This document shows positions 34,923 through 42,976 of a stretch of DNA of 64,000 nucleotides, one piece after another. The notes under the pieces were generated by a model. It had not been told where the DNA came from, ran no database searches, and saw only the letters and a program-made list of their open reading frames with translations. Source of the stretch: an uncultured Prevotellaceae bacterium (lineage in GTDB: Bacteria > Bacteroidota > Bacteroidia > Bacteroidales > Bacteroidaceae); contig ONMA01000027.1 of NCBI GenBank assembly GCA_900318815.1, positions 18,037-82,036 of the forward strand. Direction: 5' to 3'. The position numbers and the translations under genes are program-made. Position 1 is the stretch's first letter. Each line of letters starts with the position of its first letter.

Positions 34923-36815
34923 CTATACATCTCCCAACTCTATAGGTTCATTGTCACCACTTGCGCGTCTAATAGCCCCGGCAATATATTTAATAAGACT
35001 GCTCAACACATACCCATCAACACCATCTCTATTTATTAATTCTTCTCTCAACCTTTCGCTAATGTGTTGTAATACAGATAAGTCATCTGCATAACGATTA
35101 TCTCCACCTGCGAAGCGAAAACTAAATTTATAATGAAATGAGAAGAATAGACACAGATCTTGTATGCTCTTGTTATTAAGACGTAATATCCTATCTGAAA
35201 TCATATTAGCATCAACATTCTTGAATATTGATGTCCAACTATACTCACACCGTTGATCCGGGGTACTTTCGCCACTCAATTCTAATAATTTTCCAATATT
35301 ATCATTGTCCATATTTAACAGGGCCTCTTCCATCTTATTTTTTAGTTTACCATCTCTTTTCTCAAACTCCACTTTAGCAAATTCAGAGATGTCTTTACCT
35401 AATGAATTATCGCAAAACTTTCCGAATGAACTAATACCTTGAATAAACGAAGCCCTTGCTTGATAGAGAGCATCTTTATTATCTATTGACGAATAAAAAT
35501 GGGATATCTGCTCTTTTGCAAAAGATACAATTTCTTCAGCAATTGTATGAATGTTTTTATAATCGAAGAAAACCAAAAGGGCTAGCGACCTTCCTAACAT
35601 GAATAAATTGGACGATTTACCAGCTTTGATATCACATACCAATTCGTTGTAAGTCTGCTCAAATTCGTCATTTGAGAGATGGATAAATTCTGCAAGTTTA
35701 TCTTGAAGACTTACTTTCCCTTGTAGCTGACTTAATGATTTTTCAACATAAGCTTTTAGACTCTGACCTGTTTCTATCTCATAAATTATTTGTTTCACAT
35801 GAGAACTGTCCAGTACTTCTATTCTATACTTATTTGCTATGGATGAATATCTGTTTTGAAGATTACTTATTCTTTTTTTTACCGCTTCATCACCAGAAAT
35901 CCCATTGAAATAGCTCCAATCCCAATTCTCAAGCAAGTCTCTATTATCTCCTCGATATTCGCAATAGACTACAATATAAGCCCCCAAAAGAGATGTCATA
36001 AAGGTATCACCATCTTTGAGAAGATTGTCATTTGTTTCATTATAAAGAACACTAAAATCATATAAGCATTGTCTGAGCAAGCGGAGGTTGTCACATCTTG
36101 TGGATTGAAAGCAATCACGTACGAATGCCTTTTTGCTTGTAAGCCATTCCGTGAGAGGAACATCATTATTAATGAAATAATCAATAGCAGAGTCCGTATC
36201 TGGCATGACTTCGAATTCTCGCCCGACAGTCTTTTCTTTAAACTCCAAAAGTTTGGCTTTTGTGTCTTCTGTTGTATGTGTTTCGTCACCAACAATGATA
36301 ACATGGCAAGCTCCATGCTCAACAAAATTGTTGATGTAGCCGAGAAGAAGTTTCATGTCAATCAAACAGCGTTCAAGATCATCAAACACAATCAATTTTG
36401 GACCAAGAGAGGCATTGTCATCACGTGAAGCTAGTAATGACAAAGAGTCGAGAGTCGCATCCATTGACACGTCGTCTTTTCCATCATCATTCCAATCTAA
36501 ACTAGCTTTAAATGCAATCTTTCCTGCTATTTTGAGAATCTTTCTTGTTATTTCAACTCCCTTACTATACAAAAACGGGTGAAGAACCCGATCTATTGCT
36601 AATGTAATTTGTGATGTGCCATTCAAACCATAAAGTGAAACGTAAATTGGTTCAAGTACAGCATCGCCATCTTTAATTTTCTCCTTATATAGTTCAATCC
36701 AATTTTGAACGAAGAAAGATTTTCCACATCCCCATTTTCCTTTTAACATGACTGCATACCGAGGGTCTGGATTATCCATATAGGTGAATAAAAATTGTGT
36801 AATATTATCATTCAT
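34923..36815 (-). CDS. KAP-family P-loop NTPase
   Basis: 630 residues. Walker A GKWGCGKSF at residues 26-34; Walker B LIVFDDLERC near 145, followed by LLGYINNFVEHGACHVIIVGDE (sensor strand). This is the KAP/STAND-like arrangement used in several phage-defence systems. No membrane segments typical of classical KAP proteins are evident, so a soluble defence ATPase is likely. The remainder is helical with no recognised effector domain. AT-rich. It follows the RloB gene by 19 bases on the same strand, so ATPase - RloB - KAP may be one transcript. Confidence 0.78.
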   Translation of the reverse strand: MNDNITQFLFTYMDNPDPRYAVMLKGKWGCGKSFFVQNWIELYKEKIKDGDAVLEPIYVSLYGLNGTSQITLAIDRVLHPFLYSKGVEITRKILKIAGKIAFKASLDWNDDGKDDVSMDATLDSLSLLASRDDNASLGPKLIVFDDLERCLIDMKLLLGYINNFVEHGACHVIIVGDETHTTEDTKAKLLEFKEKTVGREFEVMPDTDSAIDYFINNDVPLTEWLTSKKAFVRDCFQSTRCDNLRLLRQCLYDFSVLYNETNDNLLKDGDTFMTSLLGAYIVVYCEYRGDNRDLLENWDWSYFNGISGDEAVKKRISNLQNRYSSIANKYRIEVLDSSHVKQIIYEIETGQSLKAYVEKSLSQLQGKVSLQDKLAEFIHLSNDEFEQTYNELVCDIKAGKSSNLFMLGRSLALLVFFDYKNIHTIAEEIVSFAKEQISHFYSSIDNKDALYQARASFIQGISSFGKFCDNSLGKDISEFAKVEFEKRDGKLKNKMEEALLNMDNDNIGKLLELSGESTPDQRCEYSWTSIFKNVDANMISDRILRLNNKSIQDLCLFFSFHYKFSFRFAGGDNRYADDLSVLQHISERLREELINRDGVDGYVLSSLIKYIAGAIRRASGDNEPIELGDV

Positions 36816-36834
36816 AATAATGGAAAAGTATTAT

Positions 36835-37440
36835 TTATAATTCTTTCAATCTGCTCACTAAATGTCCTAGTTCAGAGTAAGTATAATACCTACCATCTTT
36901 CTGTTTCTCTTCCATAGACCGATTAGCATTGGCTACAGCTTTTTCGAGACTGCCACCATTGCGCTCAAAGTAACCATGAAGTCCCTTGGTCTTGATGAAG
37001 AACTCTATCGTTTTCCGATACTCTACACATTGGTTCAGGTCTTTGAGCAAAGGATCTTGTGTCACGTATGGACGTGAGGTGTAGCGGAAATAATAGAGAA
37101 AGAACAGTTCTGTGCAGCGGTGAGTTTCAAAGAACTCCACCTCGCAGTAAATGCCTTTCTTTGGTTTGTCAATAGGCTTAGCATACTTTGCCTTTAGCTT
37201 CTGGTATTGAGAACGCTCTGGTTCCTTGTCCTTCGTATCCATGCCGATGATGCAGAAGATATGGCTGTAACCTATTGCTACACCCTCTGCTATCTTGGCT
37301 TCCAGTTCCTTGATGTTGGTATGCTTCGGATAGTCCGGCTTGATGGTCAGACGCTTGAACACGTCGCATAGGGACTTGAAATAGAAGAACTCCGTTGGCC
37401 CTTCGCCCAAGATGAGTGCTGTCTGTCGTAGCTTTCCCAT
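36835..37440 (-). CDS. rloB: RloB-like TOPRIM protein
   Basis: 201 residues. LILGEGPTEFFYFKSLC holds the conserved Glu of the RloB/TOPRIM fold; GMDTKD and the later EFFETHRCTELFFLYYF fit the RloB family. RloB-type proteins pair with an ATPase and act in abortive-infection-like systems (AbiL and relatives). It starts 1 base after the ATPase stop, a tight two-gene unit. Confidence 0.85.
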   Translation of the reverse strand: MGKLRQTALILGEGPTEFFYFKSLCDVFKRLTIKPDYPKHTNIKELEAKIAEGVAIGYSHIFCIIGMDTKDKEPERSQYQKLKAKYAKPIDKPKKGIYCEVEFFETHRCTELFFLYYFRYTSRPYVTQDPLLKDLNQCVEYRKTIEFFIKTKGLHGYFERNGGSLEKAVANANRSMEEKQKDGRYYTYSELGHLVSRLKEL

Positions 37441-37441
37441 A

Positions 37442-38722
37442 TCAGTCCTCCAGATTTATAAAGATACTACCCAGTTCGGGCTTTGCGCCCAATCTACCAA
37501 TGCGGTATGAATTATAAAGCGAGAGATTCTTGTGTAAACCGAAGGAGTCACCACGAGCATATTCGGAAGAAGCAGTCTCTTTGTTCTTCTCGACAAACCA
37601 CACCACACCTCTGTTCTCGTTAATCATATCCTGTGACAGGAGAGTAGTCTCCTGACTCGTGGTAATCAGCTGCGACTTGTCGGAGTTGAAGATGAAAACA
37701 TTGAGATAATAGTACAACAAGTCGTTATGCAGATCCTCGCCAAGTTCATCAAGATAGTACACGTGAGGACTCGTTATCAAGTCGTACAAGGCATCCAATA
37801 TACGGATATACTTCTGAGTACCCTTTGATTGCCATCTGAGGGGAATATCAAAGTCACCATAGTCGGAATGGTTCAAGAAGGTGATGGAATCTGTGGTTGG
37901 CTTCAACAGAACATCTTTCATCTCCTCGGGGATATTCTCTTTCTGGATACGCTCGCGGAAATCATTGGGCACAATGCGGTCTTCTACGACGGGACGATAT
38001 TCCAGAATGTTCAAGTCGGCCTTCTGAAGCATCGCATTATAGAACTTACGCTTCTTAGGATTGCTGTAAGCATCCTTCAAGATTTCAACAAGTCCCTTTT
38101 CAACATCACCATCTACATCGTGATAATTAGACATAATCCAAGCGTGAAGTATGTTGAATGGAGCTATATCCTCTTTCAAGGCAGCCTTACGGCAAACAGA
38201 CAGCACACTGTGATTGTTCAGTGTGTTTTCGCGGATGCTTTCCTGCGTCTTGACTTGCAGTTTGAGGCTCGCACCAAATTTGATGTCGGCCTGTACATTC
38301 TCGCCCACAAAACTGCGCTCATAGAACAGAGACTTAGATTTGTTTGGGTAATAGTACAAGGCTTCACTTAAAATGTGCTTGCCGTTGAATTTGACATCGT
38401 AGTCATATCGGGTGCCATCGGCATAGAATGACACGTGCATTTCCGTTGGCTCATTTTTGGTAAGCACAAAGGGTATGCAACCGCCAATTTCGACTGTCGC
38501 ATCAGCTTTTGGCATGACCAACAGACGGAATACCTCATTCATGGCAATCAACATATTCGACTTACCAGAAGCATTTGAACCATAGAGGATGCCTAACTTG
38601 TACAAGAACACGCCATCAGCAACCTCAGTGACAAGTTCCGAAGATGGTCCCTTGGCTACGAAGTCTAATTCCTGCTTGTCGCGAATGGAAAGATAGTTCT
38701 TTACCCAAAAATCTCGTATCAT
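37442..38722 (-). CDS. AAA/ABC-type ATPase partner of RloB
   Basis: 426 residues. Walker A YGSNASGKSN at 47-56; FVAKG and NYLSIRD at the start are typical of RecF/OLD-like ATPases of the AAA_21 group; Walker B is YYLDELGEDLHNDL near residue 320, followed by LITTSQETTLLS. With RloB it forms a likely two-gene anti-phage toxin-sensor unit: ATPase senses, TOPRIM protein acts. This is an inference from known ATPase-TOPRIM defence pairs such as AbiL and PARIS. Confidence 0.85.
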   Translation of the reverse strand: MIRDFWVKNYLSIRDKQELDFVAKGPSSELVTEVADGVFLYKLGILYGSNASGKSNMLIAMNEVFRLLVMPKADATVEIGGCIPFVLTKNEPTEMHVSFYADGTRYDYDVKFNGKHILSEALYYYPNKSKSLFYERSFVGENVQADIKFGASLKLQVKTQESIRENTLNNHSVLSVCRKAALKEDIAPFNILHAWIMSNYHDVDGDVEKGLVEILKDAYSNPKKRKFYNAMLQKADLNILEYRPVVEDRIVPNDFRERIQKENIPEEMKDVLLKPTTDSITFLNHSDYGDFDIPLRWQSKGTQKYIRILDALYDLITSPHVYYLDELGEDLHNDLLYYYLNVFIFNSDKSQLITTSQETTLLSQDMINENRGVVWFVEKNKETASSEYARGDSFGLHKNLSLYNSYRIGRLGAKPELGSIFINLED

Positions 38723-38723
38723 A

Positions 38724-39257
38724 CCGCAATATTTTATTTATTATCGTAATTTTGCTACAAAATTACAAACAATATTTGATATAAGCAGTGTATTAATTTC
38801 TATTTTTCGTAATTATGATACGATTTTATATATATTTAACTACAAAATGGATGTTGAGATAGCAAATTGACACCAGTTTGTGCTCCGAAGTTGTTATCCG
38901 ATAGCTTATTTCCCTCTTGCACATCAGCAACACGACTGAATTGGTAGAAGTTCGCGATACCCATATTGACGTATTCATACGCGCGTAATATAAATTAAAT
39001 ATGGTATTATCATCGTCCTTAAACTTATACCCCAAAGCCAATAGGTTGTTCAAAGTAAAACTGCGACAGACCGTCGCAGTTTAAAATCACCATCGAAGGA
39101 AACATCCACTTTAAGTCATAATAACAACTCAAATTCTGCACATTTTTATGCTTTTTGTGGTTTCGCAAAGTTAAAAGTGTTAAATCTTCGACTTTTTTAT
39201 CGCTCACAGAATCTACGTCCTCACTTTTCTACCGTTTAATAACGAAAGTGCTGATAG
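38724..39257. other. AT-rich spacer without a supported gene; possible gene debris
   Basis: The minus strand has only broken short frames. One frame reads YEYVNMGIANFYQFSRVADV at about 38890-38970 and another LSQFYFEQPIGFGV near 39040, which look like pieces of a decayed protein gene, with a box TAACTTTG at 39173-39166. A box TAATTTTG at 38765-38758 may serve the ATPase gene. Nothing else was recognised. Confidence 0.4.
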
Positions 39258-39614
39258 ATAATTAGTTATAGATACTATCAATGGTATTATTCTACAAATT
39301 ATGACATGTTCAATCTAACCGAATCAAATATTTTTGATTTCACCCTCAACTATGATAATGTTAATGATGTTGGTATCTTTGCGAATAAGTTAGAAAAGGA
39401 TATGGACAGAAACAAGATTCTCTCTGTTGTGAACAAATCCAATGGAGGAACAAATCAATCTTATGCATATCAGAAGAAACTCTCCAAACCCATCATTGAC
39501 GAGATTGACAAAGTCCTTGCAAAGCATTATGGCTTTACGGAAGAGGAACTGGACTTTATCATCAACTACGACATCAAGTACCGCATGGGTGATGAGTTGA
39601 ACGAAAACGAATAA
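39258..39614 (+). pseudogene. Fragment: C-terminus of a second methyltransferase
   Basis: The frame is open from 39258 (first ATG 39306) to TAA at 39614. Its last 43 residues match the end of the methyltransferase at 30267-33545 almost exactly (IIDEIDKVLAKHYG.., DIKYRMGDEL), while the DNA differs at many third positions. The upstream ~75 residues (LNYDNVNDVGIFANKLEKD) are unlike the intact gene and look like the end of a different target-recognition region. The catalytic part is missing. Confidence 0.8.
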
Positions 39615-39629
39615 AAAGTTGCTTATAAA

Positions 39630-39661
39630 TTTGGAACTTTCAGAAAAAATTTCTATCTTTG
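39630..39661 (+). promoter_or_regulatory. Perfect consensus promoter of small RNA 1
   Basis: TTTG 39630-39633, 20 bases, TATCTTTG 39654-39661. The 20-base spacer resembles that of the promoter at 59983-59952 (GAACTTTCAGAAAAA here, GAAGTTTCGGAAAAA there). Confidence 0.85.
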
Positions 39662-39665
39662 CAGC

Positions 39666-39785
39666 AGAATCCCCCCCTTGTATGATAAATACTTGGGTCA
39701 GTTGCTGGAAAGCAACTTAGAAAGATTAATCCCGCTCGGGTGAGATATACCGAGTTCAAGCCTCCGCAAGGGGGCTTTATTTTTA
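39666..39785 (+). ncRNA. Small RNA 1 (about 120 nt) with own promoter and terminator, upstream of a NYN gene stub
   Basis: Predicted transcript from about 39666 to the terminator. Hairpins: AGTTGCT-GGAA-AGCAACT (39700-39717), CTCGG-GTGAGATATA-CCGAG (39735-39754) and the terminator. It holds a 12-codon frame, ATG at 39682 to TAG, with two Trp codons; this may be chance. The order promoter, short RNA, terminator, RNase-fold gene recalls type III toxin-antitoxin loci. Confidence 0.6.
39758..39785 (+). terminator. GCAA-loop terminator of small RNA 1
   Basis: AAGCCTCC-GCAA-GGGGGCTT followed by TATTTTT, ten bases before the NYN ATG. Confidence 0.9.
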
Positions 39786-39795
39786 AAGTTTAGTT

Positions 39796-39873
39796 ATGGA
39801 AAAGAAGAGAGTTATAGTGTACGTTGACGGGTACAACTTCTATTATGGGCTTAAACACGGAGGTAGTAGGTGA
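39796..39873 (+). pseudogene. Stub of a NYN-domain (PIN-like) nuclease gene
   Basis: Encodes 25 residues beginning MEKKRVIVYVDGYNFYYGLK, a close match to the start of NYN/LabA-type nucleases with the first catalytic Asp, then stops at TGA. A NYN domain needs well over 100 residues, so most of the gene has been deleted at about 39865, where it meets the SLOG copy. Confidence 0.8.
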
Positions 39874-39885
39874 AAATAGAGCGAT

Positions 39886-40350
39886 ATGGAATATCTTGGT
39901 AACAAGGAACTGCTGAAACTACGAAAGACGGCCTTCTTGGCATCGGGCACCATACCTCCTGATATGGTGCTACGGAGCTACGACTGAGCGGCAGGCAAGC
40001 ATGAAGGCTGCGTGGTCAGCGGTTTCAGCAGTAAGTTGGAACGCGACGTACTCCACTTCCTGCTGAAAGCAAAATGCCCCATTATTATGGTGCTGGCCAG
40101 ACAGATGTATAAGGTGGTTCCTGAAGAACTGACGGATGCCATAGCTGACGGGCGCCTGCTCATCGTCAGCACCACCACAGCCATACGGCAATCAAAAGCA
40201 ACAGCATTAGCCCGTAACCGTTACATCTGCGAAATGGCTGACAAGATTCTATTCATCGGAGTAACGGCACAAAGCAGCCTGTATGCTTTAAGCCAAGAGT
40301 TTAACAACAAATCAAGCTCCTCGTCTATCCGCTCGGCTCTGCTGAAGTAA
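39886..40350 (+). pseudogene. Second SLOG/DprA-like gene with nonsense codon
   Basis: ATG 39886 to TAA 40350, 154 codons, interrupted by TGA at 39985-39987 where the other copy (34394-34897) has TGG (YDW). The remainder (VSGFSSKLERDVLHFLLKAKCPIIMVLARQMY.., described by its motif order) is otherwise intact and clearly paralogous. A downstream ATG at 40012 would give only the C-terminal 112 residues. Confidence 0.82.
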
Positions 40351-40434
40351 TATTATTGACGTTTACTATATTTTGGAGGTCTCGGAAATAATCATACGGG
40401 CAAACGCAAATTTTAAAAATTTTATTTTTAAAAT

Positions 40435-40800
40435 TTGCCTACACTGCCTACACTAACGTGTAACAGACTGATAATAAGAAAGAAAAGTAGTGTAGGCAAC
40501 GGTGAAGATAGTGTAGGCAACGGTGAAAGTAGTGTAGGCAACCGGAGTGGCAGTTTCATTGTGGCACATACAGGCAATGCAACAATATGGAAAACGCAAT
40601 GTCCCAACGGGTGGGACAAAACGTCCCAGCCGTTGGGACAACCAGCATCTACGGGTGTAACCACAATCGGCATTTAGTGGTGAAGGCAAAATTTTACATA
40701 CACCCTACCTACACGGTTACATACACTGTTTATCTCATTGACTTATAATGTGTTATCATAAAAAGTGTATGTAGTGTATGCAAATATCGAAAAAAAAATA
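40435..40800 (+). repeat. Composite non-coding element C, uninterrupted copy
   Basis: Left part TACACTGCCTACACTAACGTG, then GTGTAGGCAACGGTGAA-type repeats (about three), palindromes GTCCCAACGGGTGGGAC and GTCCCAGCCGTTGGGAC, then CATTGACTTATAATGTGTTATC and GTGTATGTAGTGTATGCA. The same parts occur in order at 17020-17860 around an insertion. No gene. Confidence 0.75.
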
Positions 40801-40827
40801 ATTTTTGTGCGATTTAGTAACCGTTTG

Positions 40828-40894
40828 AAAATAACGATACAGGGCTTCGTGGTTTCGAGGAACGAGAAACTATGAAGCCCTGTATCGTTATTTT
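40828..40894. terminator. Bidirectional terminator closing the fasciclin/SusCD operon
   Basis: Perfect 21-bp inverted repeat (40828-40848 and 40874-40894; arm includes ATAACGATACAGGGCTTC) with TTTTT on the plus side and TTATTTTC on the minus side. It lies 40 bases beyond the last SusD stop. The inner TTTC/GAAA could add pairs. Confidence 0.88.
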
Positions 40895-40933
40895 TGCATC
40901 ATTATCACTAAGTAATCGTTTGCGTAAAAACTT

Positions 40934-42889
40934 CTACTTGAAGGGAAGATACCAGTTGTTTCGGTCCTCGAGATTGACGATGGGATGCTTGAAGGCGAGC
41001 TTGCGGGCAAGCCACTTGCCACCGAAGTTGGGGTCGTAGAGGGAGGCCTCGTTCTTGTGACGTGCCAGACGCTTCAGGTCGTACCAGCGGGAACCCTCGA
41101 AAGCCAGCTCCAAGGCCATCTCGTCGCAGATAAGATCCTCAACGGCATTGATGGTGTCCTGCTTGGTGGTGCCGACACTGACGCCGAACTGCTGCTGGAT
41201 TTCCTTCATCTTCAGGCCTGCCATGCGACTGAGCTGATAGGGCGAGTTGCCCTTCGAGGCCAACGAGAAGGCAAAGTCGCTGGCAGCCTTGCCTGCACCG
41301 TGGGTGTGAATGCCGTAGACCTGGTTGACGGGGAAGAGGCTGACGTTCTCGGTGGAGAGCAGCGGATAGGCCGTCTGCAGCTTCTGCCGCGTCTCGTCGG
41401 AGAGATAGTTGACGTAGTAGACACCCTGGTTGTTCTTGGCCACGAGTGCATCACTGATGCCGTCCTTGAGGATGGCAAAGGCAGCATCGGGCATGCCCAG
41501 GCGGTTGAAAGCCTCAGCCAGACGGAGCAGCACGGTGCTGGTGCGGTAGAGGATGATGTTGGCATACTTGTACTTGTCCATCCACTGCTTGGTGGAATCG
41601 TCCTGGAGCGTCTGCGAGGTGACGCTGCGCAGGCGCATGTCGCCGCAACGGGCAATGGCGATACTGTCGTAGAGGTTGGCAGCCGACTGTCCGCTGTAGG
41701 CAGCGTAGTAGTAGTACTCGGTGGAGTCGCTCAGGGTGTTGAGGGCCTCGGAGGGCAGGAGCTGTATCTCGTCGACGTATGGTCCGGCCACGCCATCGAA
41801 GATCTGAGAGAGACGCACGCGGCTGTTGCTCTCGTTGGTGGCGTAGTAGTTGAAGCCAAAGGTGAGGGGCACCTCGGTGGTGCAGCCATTCTCGCGGCTG
41901 ACGGCCATGGGGATGAAGGTGATGATGTCGGCATCGGAGTTGCTGCCGAAGATCTCGCTCCACTCAATGGAAGTGCCGATGAGTGCCGACATAGAACTGC
42001 GGTTGGGCAGGTCGTCGTCGGCATTCATACCGAAGCGTCCGGAGCTGAGCGTCTTCGAGGCCATAGGTGCCATGTAGGGACTGGTCTTCCAGTAGGCCGC
42101 CTTGGTGAGATAGGTGATGTAATGACGGGCGGCGGGGTCGAACTGGCCAGTCTCCAAGTACATGTCGCCCAGCACCACATCAACGGGAACAAAGCAGAAG
42201 TGGGGGTTGATGTACTTGGTCGAGGTCCAGCCGGGAGCCCCCACGGCATAGCCGGCATTGGTAGCCTCGTAGCCGAAGGAGGGCACGAGGGAGCCCGTGT
42301 ACTGCTCCAGGTCGGGAGCGAGCGCGGCTACGATCTCGTCGAGCGTGTACTCAGGGAAGGCACCACTCTCAATCTGCGAGATCTTGGTGAGCGGCTCGGT
42401 GAAGAAGGGCACACGCTGGTAGTTGCGGCCCAGCTGGAGGTAGGCCCAGGCACGGATGGCCTTGGCAGCCACATACTTGTCGATGACCACATTGGTGGAA
42501 CCGCGATACTGGGCGGTGTCGCAGTGAGCGATGTAGTAGTTGCAGTTGTTAACGACACGGTAGTAGACGTAGGCCGAGTCGTACTTATTGGCCGTGGTAG
42601 CCGAGAAGTCGTAGAGCTGACGCAGGTTGTTGTCGGTGTAGACGGTGGTCTTCACCAGGTCGCCGCGCATCTCACCCTGGAACACGTACTGGTCGGCCAG
42701 CTGCTGCATGGCCTGCAGGATGCCAAAGGCATAGAACACAGAGTCGGTCTTGTCGCCAATCTCCGGGTCGATGTTGAAACGGGTACTCTCGCTCTCAAGC
42801 ATGTCGGAGCAGGAGGAAAGGGCTGCGACAAAGCCGCAGCCTACACAAAAGGCGGCTACCTTTAGTTTATACATATACTTAGTATTCAT
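40934..42889 (-). CDS. SusD/RagB-family nutrient-binding lipoprotein (second pair)
   Basis: 651 residues, long for SusD. Lipobox VAALSS/C (Cys at about 27). TPR-like helices with RAWAYLQLGRNYQRVPFFTEPL near 150 and the C-terminal LAFEGSRWYDLKRLARHK, both hallmark SusD segments. It works with the SusC-type channel just upstream to load a ligand. The signal peptide and leader are nearly the same as those of the fasciclin lipoprotein at 46282-48048. Last gene of the operon; ligand unknown. Confidence 0.9.
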   Translation of the reverse strand: MNTKYMYKLKVAAFCVGCGFVAALSSCSDMLESESTRFNIDPEIGDKTDSVFYAFGILQAMQQLADQYVFQGEMRGDLVKTTVYTDNNLRQLYDFSATTANKYDSAYVYYRVVNNCNYYIAHCDTAQYRGSTNVVIDKYVAAKAIRAWAYLQLGRNYQRVPFFTEPLTKISQIESGAFPEYTLDEIVAALAPDLEQYTGSLVPSFGYEATNAGYAVGAPGWTSTKYINPHFCFVPVDVVLGDMYLETGQFDPAARHYITYLTKAAYWKTSPYMAPMASKTLSSGRFGMNADDDLPNRSSMSALIGTSIEWSEIFGSNSDADIITFIPMAVSRENGCTTEVPLTFGFNYYATNESNSRVRLSQIFDGVAGPYVDEIQLLPSEALNTLSDSTEYYYYAAYSGQSAANLYDSIAIARCGDMRLRSVTSQTLQDDSTKQWMDKYKYANIILYRTSTVLLRLAEAFNRLGMPDAAFAILKDGISDALVAKNNQGVYYVNYLSDETRQKLQTAYPLLSTENVSLFPVNQVYGIHTHGAGKAASDFAFSLASKGNSPYQLSRMAGLKMKEIQQQFGVSVGTTKQDTINAVEDLICDEMALELAFEGSRWYDLKRLARHKNEASLYDPNFGGKWLARKLAFKHPIVNLEDRNNWYLPFK

Positions 42890-42899
42890 AATAAATGAC

Positions 42900-42967
42900 G
42901 GTTTAGAGCCTCCCCAAGACCCTCCAAAGGAGGGGATGTTTGGTTACGGGAGGGCTTGGGTGGGCTT
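42900..42967. repeat. Family B repeat pair between SusC and SusD
   Basis: GCCTCCCCAAGACCCTCCAA, AGGAGGGGATGTTTGG and an inverted partner ending GGGAGGGCTTGGGTGGGC. It forms an intercistronic hairpin. Confidence 0.8.
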
Positions 42968-42976
42968 TTAATTCTT

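Noticed and set aside
38826-39207. Two overlapping minus-strand ORFs of 75 and 60 residues
   Set aside because: Frames contradict each other, no motif, AT-rich spacer; treated as gene debris.
40985-42865. 626-residue plus-strand ORF opposite the second SusD
   Set aside because: Mirror of a well-supported SusD gene; no domain and composition typical of antisense frames. The same holds for 44528-45754, 48162-49808 and 53784-55712.
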